The notes below the pieces were generated by a model. That model was not told the origin of the DNA. It worked only from the letters and a program-made list of their open reading frames with translations, and ran no database searches. Below, one piece after another: positions 1-8,421 of a stretch of DNA of 64,000 bases; within the stretch, counting starts at the first letter, position 1, and every line of letters starts with the position of its first letter. A program made the translations under genes and the position numbers. The DNA comes from Brasilonema angustatum HA4187-MV1 (GTDB taxonomy: Bacteria > Cyanobacteriota > Cyanobacteriia > Cyanobacteriales > Nostocaceae): assembly GCA_019359695.1 (NCBI GenBank), contig JAHHGV010000005.1:62001-126000 (forward strand), read 5' to 3'.

Positions 1-219
1 CACATCAACCTTCCGATTCAACAAGGTTTCTAACTCTTGAACCAAGCCACCAGGAAACCAAGGTGTAATTTTATTCAAGTCATAATCAATCAAAAAATCA
101 ATATCACTGCTTGGTGTTTCTTCTCCTCTAGCTACGCTACCAAAAATTCGGAGATTATAAGCACCATGTTTAGCAGCAATCTTGAGAATTTCTGCTCGTT
201 TTTCTTGGAGGAGTTCTTT
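1..219 (-). CDS. MNT-type nucleotidyltransferase, partial, no visible start
   Basis: The minus strand reads as a minimal nucleotidyltransferase of the MntA type, usually the antitoxin partner of a HEPN toxin. The diagnostic motif GSVARGEETPSSDIDFLID (GSxARG plus the DxD metal site) is complete. The C-terminal part runs off the left edge of the window. A TGA lies directly upstream of the first readable codon (AAA GAA CTC), and no ATG, GTG or TTG is found in frame before the motif. Two out-of-frame ATGs lie within 20 bp upstream, so a small frameshift near the start, and hence a pseudogene, is possible. The family call is sure; whether it is expressed is not. Confidence 0.7.
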
Positions 220-489
220 TCATTTCATTTTTCATCTCTCATGATATTATTTTGACATTTCACGAACCTTACAGCGGTTTTCATATGAATAGACTACAAA
301 TCGTAGCGCTACATTGCTCAGAAAAGTCTATGTGATAGACATTTGAGATAGTGGTGAGCAATGCCCACCTTACAGAAAAACGCTGTATGTGCGTCAGTTT
401 AGTGGGTTTGGAACTTGAGAAATAAAACTACGGGAAAGAATTAATATAGCTTCGCTAAAATAAAACCACCTGCTGTCACAATATGAACT

Positions 490-1092
490 ATGACCTATAC
501 CCCACCCAAGCTTATCACTTTCGAGCAATTTCTCGTTGAGTATGGGGATAATCCGCGTTACGAACTTATTGACGGAGAATTACGTGACATGGAACCAACT
601 GGTCCTCATGAAGAAGTTTCAGGAAATATTGCTGGTAGAATTTATACTGAAATTCTTCGTACTCATTTAAACTGGTTGATTCCCAAAACTTGTTTGATTA
701 AACATCCACGCGCAGAAGCAACAGCATTACGTCCAGATGTCATTGTTTTAGATAAAGAAAAACTCGGTCAAGAACCACTTTGGCAAAAAAAACTTATTAT
801 TTGTAATGGTAATACTATTAAGCTGGTTGCTGAGGTTGTGAGTACTAATTGGCAAGATGATTATGCAAGAAAAGTTGAAGAATATGCTTTTCTAGAAATA
901 CCGGAATATTGGATTATAGATTTTCGTGGTTTGGGTGGTTTGCAATTTATCGGTAATCCCAAACAACCTACTTTTACTGTATGTCAATTAGTTAATGGTA
1001 TATATCAGCAGCAACAATATCGCTTGGGAGATAGTATTTATTCTTATTTATTCCCAAATTTAGATCTGAAACTAGATGATATCATGCCATGA
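490..1092 (+). CDS. Uma2 family endonuclease (DUF820)
   Basis: A 200-residue protein of the Uma2/DUF820 family, a PD-(D/E)xK nuclease fold found in very many copies in filamentous cyanobacteria. The N-terminal YELIDGELRDM, the central RPDVIVLD and the later AEVVST followed by KVEEYAFLEIPEYWIID are the family's conserved blocks and supply the acidic residues and lysine of the nuclease core. Length matches the family. It converges with the AbrB-like gene and overlaps its 3' end by 21 bp. The biological role of Uma2 proteins is unresolved; many are thought to derive from mobile elements. Confidence 0.88.
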   Translation: MTYTPPKLITFEQFLVEYGDNPRYELIDGELRDMEPTGPHEEVSGNIAGRIYTEILRTHLNWLIPKTCLIKHPRAEATALRPDVIVLDKEKLGQEPLWQKKLIICNGNTIKLVAEVVSTNWQDDYARKVEEYAFLEIPEYWIIDFRGLGGLQFIGNPKQPTFTVCQLVNGIYQQQQYRLGDSIYSYLFPNLDLKLDDIMP

Positions 1093-1335
1093 TTCCTCTA
1101 TACCCTGACGGATAGCATCATCCATTTCTTCAAGAGTTTTTGGTATGCCTTGGTATTTTAAGCATCCACCAACATCAGCCAATGTGGTTTCTAAAAAAGG
1201 TTTTTTTGGTTTCAGAAGAATTCCGTCACCCATATCAATTGCTATCAGTTCCTGTCCCACTTTCCAGCCATGAGACTTTCGCAATGGTTCGGGAATTATT
1301 ACTTGTCCTTCATTGGATATTTTTGTGATTTCCAT
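1072..1335 (-). CDS. AbrB/SpoVT-like antitoxin, orphan
   Basis: An 87-residue protein with an N-terminal swapped-hairpin AbrB/MazE DNA-binding domain: TKISNEGQVIIPEPLRKSHGWKVGQ is recognisable at residues 4-28. The C-terminal segment is of the kind that binds a PIN-domain (VapC) toxin. In an intact pair the toxin gene would follow immediately downstream, but that space is taken by the convergent Uma2 gene, so this looks like an orphan antitoxin. The start ATG at 1335 is followed by the normal MEITKISNEGQV reading. Confidence 0.8.
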   Translation of the reverse strand: MEITKISNEGQVIIPEPLRKSHGWKVGQELIAIDMGDGILLKPKKPFLETTLADVGGCLKYQGIPKTLEEMDDAIRQGIEESWHDII

Positions 1336-1391
1336 AATTGAGAGAAGGGAAAATATAATTATCCTGTTGAAATTATAGTAAAAGAAGCGAT

Positions 1392-1485
1392 CGCCGGAGG
1401 CGCAGCTAGCTTAACGCCGGAGGCGCAGCTAGCTTAACTCTTAAGAAACACAGGGAACAGGGAACAGGGAACAGGGAACAGGGAA
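1392..1485. repeat. Interspersed 23-bp repeat pair plus five CAGGGAA heptamers
   Basis: Two tandem copies of a 23-bp unit (CGCCGGAGGCGCAGCTAGCT followed by TAA) lie at 1392-1414 and 1415-1437, the first overlapping a HIP1 octamer GCGATCGC. They are followed by five perfect CAGGGAA heptamers at 1451-1485. A third, one-mismatch copy of the 23-bp unit lies at 1708-1730. Both repeat types are typical of filamentous cyanobacterial intergenic DNA. Confidence 0.85.
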
Positions 1486-1590
1486 ATGGTGTTTCTTTCA
1501 TTCGTTGGGGGCGTGTAGTCGCGCCCCTTGGGCGCTCAGATCTTGCACCTTACCCATAGTACGCCTTGAACTCAAGTTCAAGGCTAATAA

Positions 1591-1647
1591 TTCAAGTCCG
1601 TTAAAACGGACTAAAAGAGTTACCCAGTCCGTTTTAACGGACTTGAA
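1591..1647. repeat. Perfect long inverted repeat
   Basis: Two 22-bp arms (1591-1612 and 1626-1647) are perfectly complementary around a 13-bp loop. Each arm itself contains an internal palindrome (AGTCCGTTAAAACGGACT), so the DNA could form one large hairpin or two small ones. An ORF read across it (1498-1719, minus) is best explained as repeat sequence, not a gene. Confidence 0.8.
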
Positions 1648-1768
1648 CTTTGAGCCAAGAAATTTATTTCTTGGCAGACGATAATTATGGCGCAAGATTT
1701 GAGTTAACGCCGGAGGCACAGCTAGCTTAACACCATACAGCGAGCACGAAATCAGGAGGTAGAGCTAT

Positions 1769-1994
1769 ATGAAAGCCCAAGACTTTGACGAAAAGTTCGA
1801 CAACGGCGAGGACGTAACTTCATACCTTGATCTTTCCACCGTTCGCCGCCCAGGTTATGAGCAGCGGCGGATCAACGTCGATTTCCCGATATGGATGATT
1901 GAAGCACTTGATCGTGAGGCGGCGCGGCGGGAGTGTCACTCGACAGTCGATCATTAAGGTATGGATTGCTCAACGGCTTGAGTACCATTCATAA
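1769..1994 (+). pseudogene. BrnA-like (CopG family) antitoxin, frameshifted
   Basis: The reading frame starts at an ATG behind a strong Shine-Dalgarno (AGGAGGT) and reads DEKFDNGEDVTSYLDLS, then RRINVDFPIWMIEALDREAA, as in BrnA/CopG ribbon-helix-helix antitoxins. It stops early at 1957 after a tail (ECHSTVDH) that does not fit the family. In the neighbouring frame the expected ending SVTRQSIIKVWIAQRLE continues to a TAA at 1992-1994. One base has been lost or gained in the run of CGG codons near 1918-1930. No BrnT toxin is visible upstream, where repeats lie. Confidence 0.75.
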
Positions 1995-2065
1995 TTTCTG
2001 CTTGCTAATTTTTATCGTTCGCGGGCTTTGCCTGGGAACTAGCAGTAGGAGGTTCTACCTCCTCA

Positions 2066-5000
2066 CTACTTTCTATTAAGAACATCATCACAAAGGTGAC
2101 GATCATCTTTAACATTAGGGTTATTCTTCAGATAATCAGAAGCCCAAGCACAACCACGTATTAATAAGTTATCCAAATCCATATTCCATAGTCTTACTGT
2201 GTTGTCAAAACTACCAGAGGCTATCGTCTTGCCATCCGGGCTGAACACCACACTTTTGACGCCATTGCTATGCCCCTTCAGAATACCCAGTTCCTGCCCG
2301 GAGAGATTCCATAGTCTTACTGTGTTGTCCCAACTACCAGAAGCAATCGTCTTGCCATCCGGGCTGAACACCAGACGAAAGACTATACTGCTATGCCCCA
2401 TAAGAGTATACAGTTCCTGCCCAAAGAGATTCCACAGTCTTAGTGTGTTGTCAGAACTAGCAGAAGCAATCGTCTTGCCATCCGGGCTGAACACCAGATT
2501 ATAGATATAACTCTTATGCCCCTTAAGAATATGCAGTTCCTGCCCAGAGAGATTCCACAGTCTTACTGTGTTGTCAACACTACCAGTAGCAATCGTCTTG
2601 CCATCCGGGCTGAACACCACACTTAAGACATTACCGGTATGCCCCATAAGAGTATGCAGTTCCTGCCCAGAGAGATTCCACAGTCTTACTGTGTTGTCAG
2701 AACTAGCAGAAGCAATCGTCTTGCCATCCGGGCTGAACACCACACGATTGACTACACCGCTGTGCCCCATAAGAGTATGCAGTTCCTGCCCAGAGAGATT
2801 CCACAGTCTTACTGTGTTGTCAGAACTAGCAGAAGCAATCGTCTTGCCATCCGGGCTGAACACCACACTATTGACTACATTGCTATGCCCCATAAGAGTA
2901 TGCAGTTCCTGCCCAGAGAGGTTCCACAGTCTTACTGTGTGGTCTCTACTACCAGAAGCAATCGTCTTGCCATCCGGGCTGAACACTACACTCCAGACAT
3001 TATCGCTATGCCCCTTAAGAATATGCAGTTCCTGCCCAGAGAGATTCCACAATCTTACTGTGTTGTCTCTACTACTAGAAGCAATCGTCTTGCCATCCGG
3101 GCTGAACTTCACATGATTGACTTCACTGGTATGCCCCTTAAGAATATGCAGTTCCTGCCCAGAGAGATTCCACAGTCTTACTGTGTTGTCCTGACTACCA
3201 GTAGCAATCGTCTTGCCATCCGGGCTGAACACCACGCTCCAGATCGCATTGCTATGCCCTTTGAGGGTGTGGAGTTCCTGCCCAGACAGATTCCACAGTT
3301 TCACTGTGTTGTCAGAACTCCCAGAAGCAATCGTCTTACCATTCGGGCTGAACACAACGCTCATAACCTGATTACTATGCCCTTTGAGGGTGTGGAGTTC
3401 CTGCCCAGACAGATTCCACAGTTTCGCTGTCTTGTCATCACTAACACTGGCAATCGTCTTGCCATCCGGGCTGAACACCACACTCCAGATATAAGCGCTA
3501 TGCCCCATAAGAGTATGCAATTCCTGCCCAGAGAGATTCCATAGTTTCACGGTGTTGTCATCACTAACACTGGCAATCGTCTTGCCATCCGGGCTGAACA
3601 CCACACGATTGACTGAATCGGTATGCCCCTTAAGGATATGCAATTCCTGCCCAGAGAGATTCCACAGTCTTACTGTCTTGTCCTTACTACCAGAAGCAAT
3701 CGTCTTGCCATCCGGGCTGAACATCACACGATAGACTGGACCGGTATGCCCCTTAAGGGTATGCAGTTCCTGCCCAGAGAGATTCCACAGTCTTACTGTG
3801 TTGTCACCAGCAGAAGCAAGCGTCTTGCCATCCGGGCTGAATACCACACTCCAGACTATACCGCTATGCCCCATAAGAGTATGCAGTAACTGCCCTGAAA
3901 GATTCCATAGTTTCACGGTGTTGTCATAACTAGCAGTTGCAATGGTCTTGCCATCCGGGCTGAATACCACATGAAAGACTTCACGGCTATGCCCGTTCAG
4001 AGTATGCAGTAACTGCCCAGAGAGATTCCATAGTTTCACGGTGTTGTCAAAACTCCCAGAAGCAATCGTCTTACCATCCGGGCTGAACACCAAACTTCTG
4101 ACGCCATTGGTATGCCCTTCCAATCGATTGCGTTCTTTTACTCCGTAAACAACCTGTTGCAAAGCAACAATTGCTTTTGTGCGGTTCTCTAAATTTACAG
4201 TATCACCATATTTTTTCACATTTTTGCCTGTTTTCAACCCGGATAATAAAGCATCTAGTTCATAACCTGAAGTAAAACGATTTTCTGTCGTCAAACTTTG
4301 AACTGAAATCTCTGCATTTGTGAGAGCTTTTTCAGCACGTGAACGTTGTGTATCAGCATAAAATGCCATCCATCCCATTGAAATTGAAAATACCAACAAT
4401 ATGGCAACATAAGGAAGTGCAGGCTTATAACGTTCCCAGAAATCCCGTAAGTTCAACGGTAAGTGCTGATTCACCCAGCTTAAATTAAACACTCGTTGAT
4501 AAATGGGATTTCGTACCTTCAACACCCCATTCTTCCTTTTAACCACACCCGATAATTTCAGATGAGATTTAGTAATTGACTGTTCTTCATCAGCAACGCG
4601 GTGTTTTCCTTGCCGAATTTTGCGATAAATGCTTAAAACAGCAACTTTGTCTGGTGCGCGTTTGGTCAGCATATCACGCACAAATTGTAAATTATTATCC
4701 TCCTCACTCATTGCACCGAAAAAGTTTCTACTCACGATACGGTCAATATCAGCTTTTGACCAATCTTTTTGAGGATATTGGCTAATAATACAACAAATGT
4801 GCTGCGTTAAATACGGGTGTCCTTTTGTCCAATCAAGTACCCGCTCCAACACCTGCTGTGCTTTCTCTCTTGGCAACCCCAATCCTGATGCCAGTGGTTC
4901 TGCTTCTGTTAAAGTAAAATCAGTCAAGTCAACTCGCTGACCAACATTAAACGGTGTCCGTTTTGGATCTCGTATCAAGTCACCGGGAGTTGCGACACCA

Positions 5001-5542
5001 AATAAGACAAACGAAAGCCGTTGAAACTCTGATGATAGAGAAGCACGCGAGACGTAGAGATAGCGAATAGCTGCATAAAAATCGTCTGTAAAATCTAAGC
5101 TAAGAGTGGTATCAATTTCATCAATAAAAATCACCACTGATGCGGTGATTTCAACCAATAACACCCGCTGAAAAAATTCTGTTAACCGTTGTGTAAAACC
5201 CAGATGTGCGTGTTCTTGCCACCACGAGTATACATCAGTATCCAGCATCAGTTGTGCTTCTATCTGAATCAGTAAACCTAGATACCACTGTTCTGGATTT
5301 GTGACTTGCGTACCTATCCCCGTCAAGTCAATCATCACCGACTTAATTCCTTCGGTTCTCAATTGACAGGCAGTACGTACCATTAAACTAGATTTACCCA
5401 TTTGACGTGGTGTGAGGACGTAAGCAAATTTTCCGTCTCGACACAGTGCTAACAATTCCTCATCTGCTTGTCGGGAAATATAAACCCCATTCCGGTTCGT
5501 CTGTACTGTGCCACCAACAGTGTAAATGCTTGGATCAGCCAT
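2066..5542 (-). CDS. AAA-like ATPase with 16 C-terminal WD40 repeats
   Basis: A protein of about 1158 residues from the ATG at 5542. The N-terminal AAA-like (AAA_35, STAND-like) domain has a Walker A at TPRQMGKSS (residues 44-52) and a Walker B-like VIFIDEIDT. A hydrophobic segment at about residues 372-392 could anchor it in a membrane. From about residue 470 sixteen WD40 repeats of 41 residues follow (FSPDGKTIASGSxDNTVRLW pattern; the third is one residue shorter), enough for two propellers. The start at 5542 is preferred over one 45 codons upstream because its ATGGCTGA overlaps the stop of the upstream CHAT-TIR gene, which suggests translational coupling. Role is inferred: a sensor or scaffold partner of that gene. 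Confidence 0.88.
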   Translation of the reverse strand: MADPSIYTVGGTVQTNRNGVYISRQADEELLALCRDGKFAYVLTPRQMGKSSLMVRTACQLRTEGIKSVMIDLTGIGTQVTNPEQWYLGLLIQIEAQLMLDTDVYSWWQEHAHLGFTQRLTEFFQRVLLVEITASVVIFIDEIDTTLSLDFTDDFYAAIRYLYVSRASLSSEFQRLSFVLFGVATPGDLIRDPKRTPFNVGQRVDLTDFTLTEAEPLASGLGLPREKAQQVLERVLDWTKGHPYLTQHICCIISQYPQKDWSKADIDRIVSRNFFGAMSEEDNNLQFVRDMLTKRAPDKVAVLSIYRKIRQGKHRVADEEQSITKSHLKLSGVVKRKNGVLKVRNPIYQRVFNLSWVNQHLPLNLRDFWERYKPALPYVAILLVFSISMGWMAFYADTQRSRAEKALTNAEISVQSLTTENRFTSGYELDALLSGLKTGKNVKKYGDTVNLENRTKAIVALQQVVYGVKERNRLEGHTNGVRSLVFSPDGKTIASGSFDNTVKLWNLSGQLLHTLNGHSREVFHVVFSPDGKTIATASYDNTVKLWNLSGQLLHTLMGHSGIVWSVVFSPDGKTLASAGDNTVRLWNLSGQELHTLKGHTGPVYRVMFSPDGKTIASGSKDKTVRLWNLSGQELHILKGHTDSVNRVVFSPDGKTIASVSDDNTVKLWNLSGQELHTLMGHSAYIWSVVFSPDGKTIASVSDDKTAKLWNLSGQELHTLKGHSNQVMSVVFSPNGKTIASGSSDNTVKLWNLSGQELHTLKGHSNAIWSVVFSPDGKTIATGSQDNTVRLWNLSGQELHILKGHTSEVNHVKFSPDGKTIASSSRDNTVRLWNLSGQELHILKGHSDNVWSVVFSPDGKTIASGSRDHTVRLWNLSGQELHTLMGHSNVVNSVVFSPDGKTIASASSDNTVRLWNLSGQELHTLMGHSGVVNRVVFSPDGKTIASASSDNTVRLWNLSGQELHTLMGHTGNVLSVVFSPDGKTIATGSVDNTVRLWNLSGQELHILKGHKSYIYNLVFSPDGKTIASASSDNTLRLWNLFGQELYTLMGHSSIVFRLVFSPDGKTIASGSWDNTVRLWNLSGQELGILKGHSNGVKSVVFSPDGKTIASGSFDNTVRLWNMDLDNLLIRGCAWASDYLKNNPNVKDDRHLCDDVLNRK
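2190..4116 (-). repeat. 16 near-identical 123-bp WD40-coding repeats
   Basis: The WD40 part of the AAA-WD40 gene is a direct repeat array with a 123-bp period. Blocks such as CTTGCCATCCGGGCTGAAC (plus strand) recur almost unchanged in nearly every unit. The DNA-level identity implies recent expansion or gene conversion. It also produces long antisense open frames that are not genes. Confidence 0.9.
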
Positions 5543-7682
5543 GTAGATTCTCCCGGAAATATTCTGCGTATAACTGACAACGGGGCAGAACAGACTGTCC
5601 GGAAGCCCGCACCAATCCAGAACCTTGCAACCGCCAGAAAATTTGTCTGTCGGGACAGATATTTTGATTAATAACAAGCAGCAACCCCTGTATTAATTCT
5701 TGCTTATCATATAACAGTGACAGCAGTCGCCGTAAATGGTCACCAAAAGGTCCAGAAGCAGCAGTAGCATTCGTAAATAACTCTGTTGGAGTGATTTGTC
5801 CGCTGGCTACTAAGTACAGTGCTTTTCGCACCAAGTAAGGATGTCCACCAAGCAACCGAAACAATTGTTGAAGCAAGTTAGCATTCAAAGGTGAATTATG
5901 ACTCCGATTGAGTTCCGCGACTTGTTCTGGTGTGAAATCTTCTAGTTCAATAATCTGCCCGACATTAAACGGAGACTGATTCAAATCATCAATTAACTGA
6001 TATGGCTCGGTAGAAGTAACCAGTACCAAATCCAATTTGTCTAAACTCGGATAAATCGCACGATTATTATGCCAGCTACGCAACATCCCAAAAAAATCAT
6101 TGCGGAAGTTGGTATCAAAAACTCTATCGACTTCATCCATTGCCAATACCAAGGGATGTCCCAATCCTTTTATAATATGGCGTTGTAAATAGCGATCGCA
6201 ACGCTGAATCGTCGTTAAGTTTCGAGCAAAATACTCCTCCACTTTATCTTCGAGTTCCAGTTCATCGCTGATCCAAGAACAAAAGTGACGGAAGAACAGT
6301 TCCTCATCGTTAAGTACTGCAGTACTTAACTGTTGAAAATCAAAATAAGCAACTCGCTTACCAGCTTTGCGAACAGCTTGAATTATCCGCATCAATAATG
6401 AACTTTTCCCAACTTGCCTGGGTCCTTTGATGGGAATCGTTACGCCTTGCTGTACAATGGTTTGCAACGCAATTGTGTCCGCGTTGCGTTCCACATAAAA
6501 CGAAGATTCAGGTTTCATCGTCCCGGATGGCATTTCTAACACCATTGGTTGTGCAAATGGTGTTGGTCGGGGTAATTGCTCAGGTACACTTATCTGGAGT
6601 AAATTAGTCCTAGCTTTTGGGACTATGCTTAGAGAACCACCATTAATTGCTTGCCTCAACTCTTCTATCAAATGCGGCGTATCCTGTGGACTTTCCCAAA
6701 ATGCCCAGTTGATGTGGTTCAAGTAAATGCTGAGGGGATGGGGAAAAGCTTCTCGATATGCTAAACGCACTGGCAGAATAACAGGTTTTCCGTTTTGGGA
6801 TTGGGCTAATTCCATCGCCAGTGAGATTTCCCACTGCACCATCTCGCTCGTAACAGATTGTTCAGAAAGGAAAACGATGAGAAAATCAGTATTGCGCAGT
6901 TCTGTTTCAATGGATTCTACCCAGCGCGTGCCAACGAGCATTCTTTGGTCAATAAAAACATTGTGCTGTTGTGACAATAGCTGATAAACTTGCATCGCCA
7001 CAAGTTCATCCGGTTCGACATTGCGCTTGTAACTAATAAAGATGCGCTGTCTTGAAGTCCTAGAAGTCGTAGAAGAAATTTTGTCTTGATTGCTGTGTTT
7101 AGATTTTAAGACAGGTGTTTCTGATTCTGGAATTCCTTCTAAATCAATCGAAGTGCAACCAAATTCAAAAGCATCCTCGTAACTTCTGCCTGCACCGATA
7201 GCATCATAAAACCCAACTGCAAACTCAATTGCTGCGCGATCGCCCAAAGCTCGATTCATCCCAATCACATAATCTATGTTTTGGTGAATCGCTTCAGCTT
7301 GTACTTCACTGTAGCAGGCGTTGAGCAAAACACACTCTACTTTGTCTTTAAATAACTTAAACAACCTTGCTAACGATTGAGTACTAACAAGTTGTAATTC
7401 TCCAGAGTTATTCTCCAACGCCAAGCCATCACTCCCAGAACCATGTCCCGAAAAATGTACAATTTGCGGTTCATGGTCTAATAAAGCACGTCGTAAATCA
7501 TCAACCCGTACAGCCCACCTGCTAATGATTTCAAACTGTTCTCGCTTTTTGGCACGTTGTAGCCCCGCCTGAATTTCTCTAACTTCCTCATCCAGACGTA
7601 ACTTGGAGGTATTGTTTGGGTTAGCTGATAAAATCAGAATTTTCTTGACTCTGGTATCAATTACTGTTGAATGGGCTGTCAT
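5535..7682 (-). CDS. CHAT protease - TIR - AAA ATPase fusion
   Basis: A 715-residue, three-module protein. Residues about 13-185 form a CHAT (caspase-like) domain with the catalytic His in VHFSGHG (H80) and Cys in LLNACYSE (C123). Residues about 213-345 are a TIR domain (RIFISYKRN, FLIVFLSEQSV, QWEISLAMEL with E285 as candidate NADase glutamate). Residues about 390-715 are an AAA-like STAND ATPase with Walker A GPRQVGKSS (420-428). It overlaps the downstream AAA-WD40 gene by 8 bp. Proteases and TIR NADases fused to STAND ATPases are known effectors in bacterial immune or cell-death systems; that role here is inference. Both CHAT catalytic residues look intact. Confidence 0.87.
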   Translation of the reverse strand: MTAHSTVIDTRVKKILILSANPNNTSKLRLDEEVREIQAGLQRAKKREQFEIISRWAVRVDDLRRALLDHEPQIVHFSGHGSGSDGLALENNSGELQLVSTQSLARLFKLFKDKVECVLLNACYSEVQAEAIHQNIDYVIGMNRALGDRAAIEFAVGFYDAIGAGRSYEDAFEFGCTSIDLEGIPESETPVLKSKHSNQDKISSTTSRTSRQRIFISYKRNVEPDELVAMQVYQLLSQQHNVFIDQRMLVGTRWVESIETELRNTDFLIVFLSEQSVTSEMVQWEISLAMELAQSQNGKPVILPVRLAYREAFPHPLSIYLNHINWAFWESPQDTPHLIEELRQAINGGSLSIVPKARTNLLQISVPEQLPRPTPFAQPMVLEMPSGTMKPESSFYVERNADTIALQTIVQQGVTIPIKGPRQVGKSSLLMRIIQAVRKAGKRVAYFDFQQLSTAVLNDEELFFRHFCSWISDELELEDKVEEYFARNLTTIQRCDRYLQRHIIKGLGHPLVLAMDEVDRVFDTNFRNDFFGMLRSWHNNRAIYPSLDKLDLVLVTSTEPYQLIDDLNQSPFNVGQIIELEDFTPEQVAELNRSHNSPLNANLLQQLFRLLGGHPYLVRKALYLVASGQITPTELFTNATAASGPFGDHLRRLLSLLYDKQELIQGLLLVINQNICPDRQIFWRLQGSGLVRASGQSVLPRCQLYAEYFRENLHG

Positions 7683-7683
7683 T

Positions 7684-7725
7684 TATCAGTTATCAGTTAT
7701 CAGTTATCAGTTATCAGTTATCAGT
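7684..7725. repeat. Six TATCAGT heptamers
   Basis: Six perfect tandem heptamers lie immediately upstream of the CHAT-TIR-AAA start codon, a typical short tandem repeat of heterocystous cyanobacteria. They sit where the 5' untranslated region would be. Confidence 0.9.
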
Positions 7726-8421
7726 TGTTCCTTGTTCCCTGTTCCCAGTTTGAACAAACTTAGACGTTGACGAAAATCCGATTATGTAAATCAGACTTAT
7801 TTATTAATTAAGTGCAGGCAAAATCAACTTATGCACAAGTGAGATAGAAATCGGAAATTTTTGCGATCGCCCTTTGGGTGGCTCCCTGCTGGAGCATCGC
7901 CTGACTATTGTAGAACCGTATGGTAACAGTACAACACGCTATTAAGGATTGGGCTAAGAACCTTGAGAAAAACTGCCATTTACATTAATTCTGACATGAC
8001 CGAAGAGGGGGGCAGGGGTAAAGGGGGTACAAGCCGATATTTCTGAGTAAATTTTATCGACTATACACTAAAAAAAAATACTTTTTCCAAAATATTTCCA
8101 GCTTGATTATAACTAAATATTAGTATCTTTTTTTGTTAAAGACTAGTAATTTATACGGAAATATGAAAGTCGGGAAGTAGTGTTGAACAGGTATTAACAA
8201 TTTATGGGATAACTGCTTCTACTTACTTTGTATAAAAAGACAAAGCAATAAAAATACCTGAACAGAGAGTATTCACCTTGTGTTACCAACCAAAACTCTC
8301 ATAGTTAGCGAGTGTCTAGAAAGATTGACAAAGACCTAGAACTCCCTCCACCCTTTAGTTTCCTATAAGTGAACGGTTAGTCATCAGATTTAAAACGTAA
8401 TATTGTTTTATAAAGAACTAG
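7726..8421. other. Intergenic region between divergent genes
   Basis: About 700 bp between the divergent CHAT-TIR operon and the DUF4347 gene. It has a HIP1 octamer near 7864 and AT-rich stretches around 8060-8170, and must hold both promoters. I see no coding region, tRNA or clear terminator. Confidence 0.5.

Noticed and set aside
1498-1719. A 73-codon minus-strand frame
   Set aside because: It runs through a perfect inverted repeat and interspersed repeats; no ribosome site or family.
2639-3544. A 301-codon open frame on the plus strand opposite the WD40 gene
   Set aside because: It mirrors the 123-bp repeats of the real minus-strand gene, repeating the same meaningless peptide; a shadow of the WD40 array.
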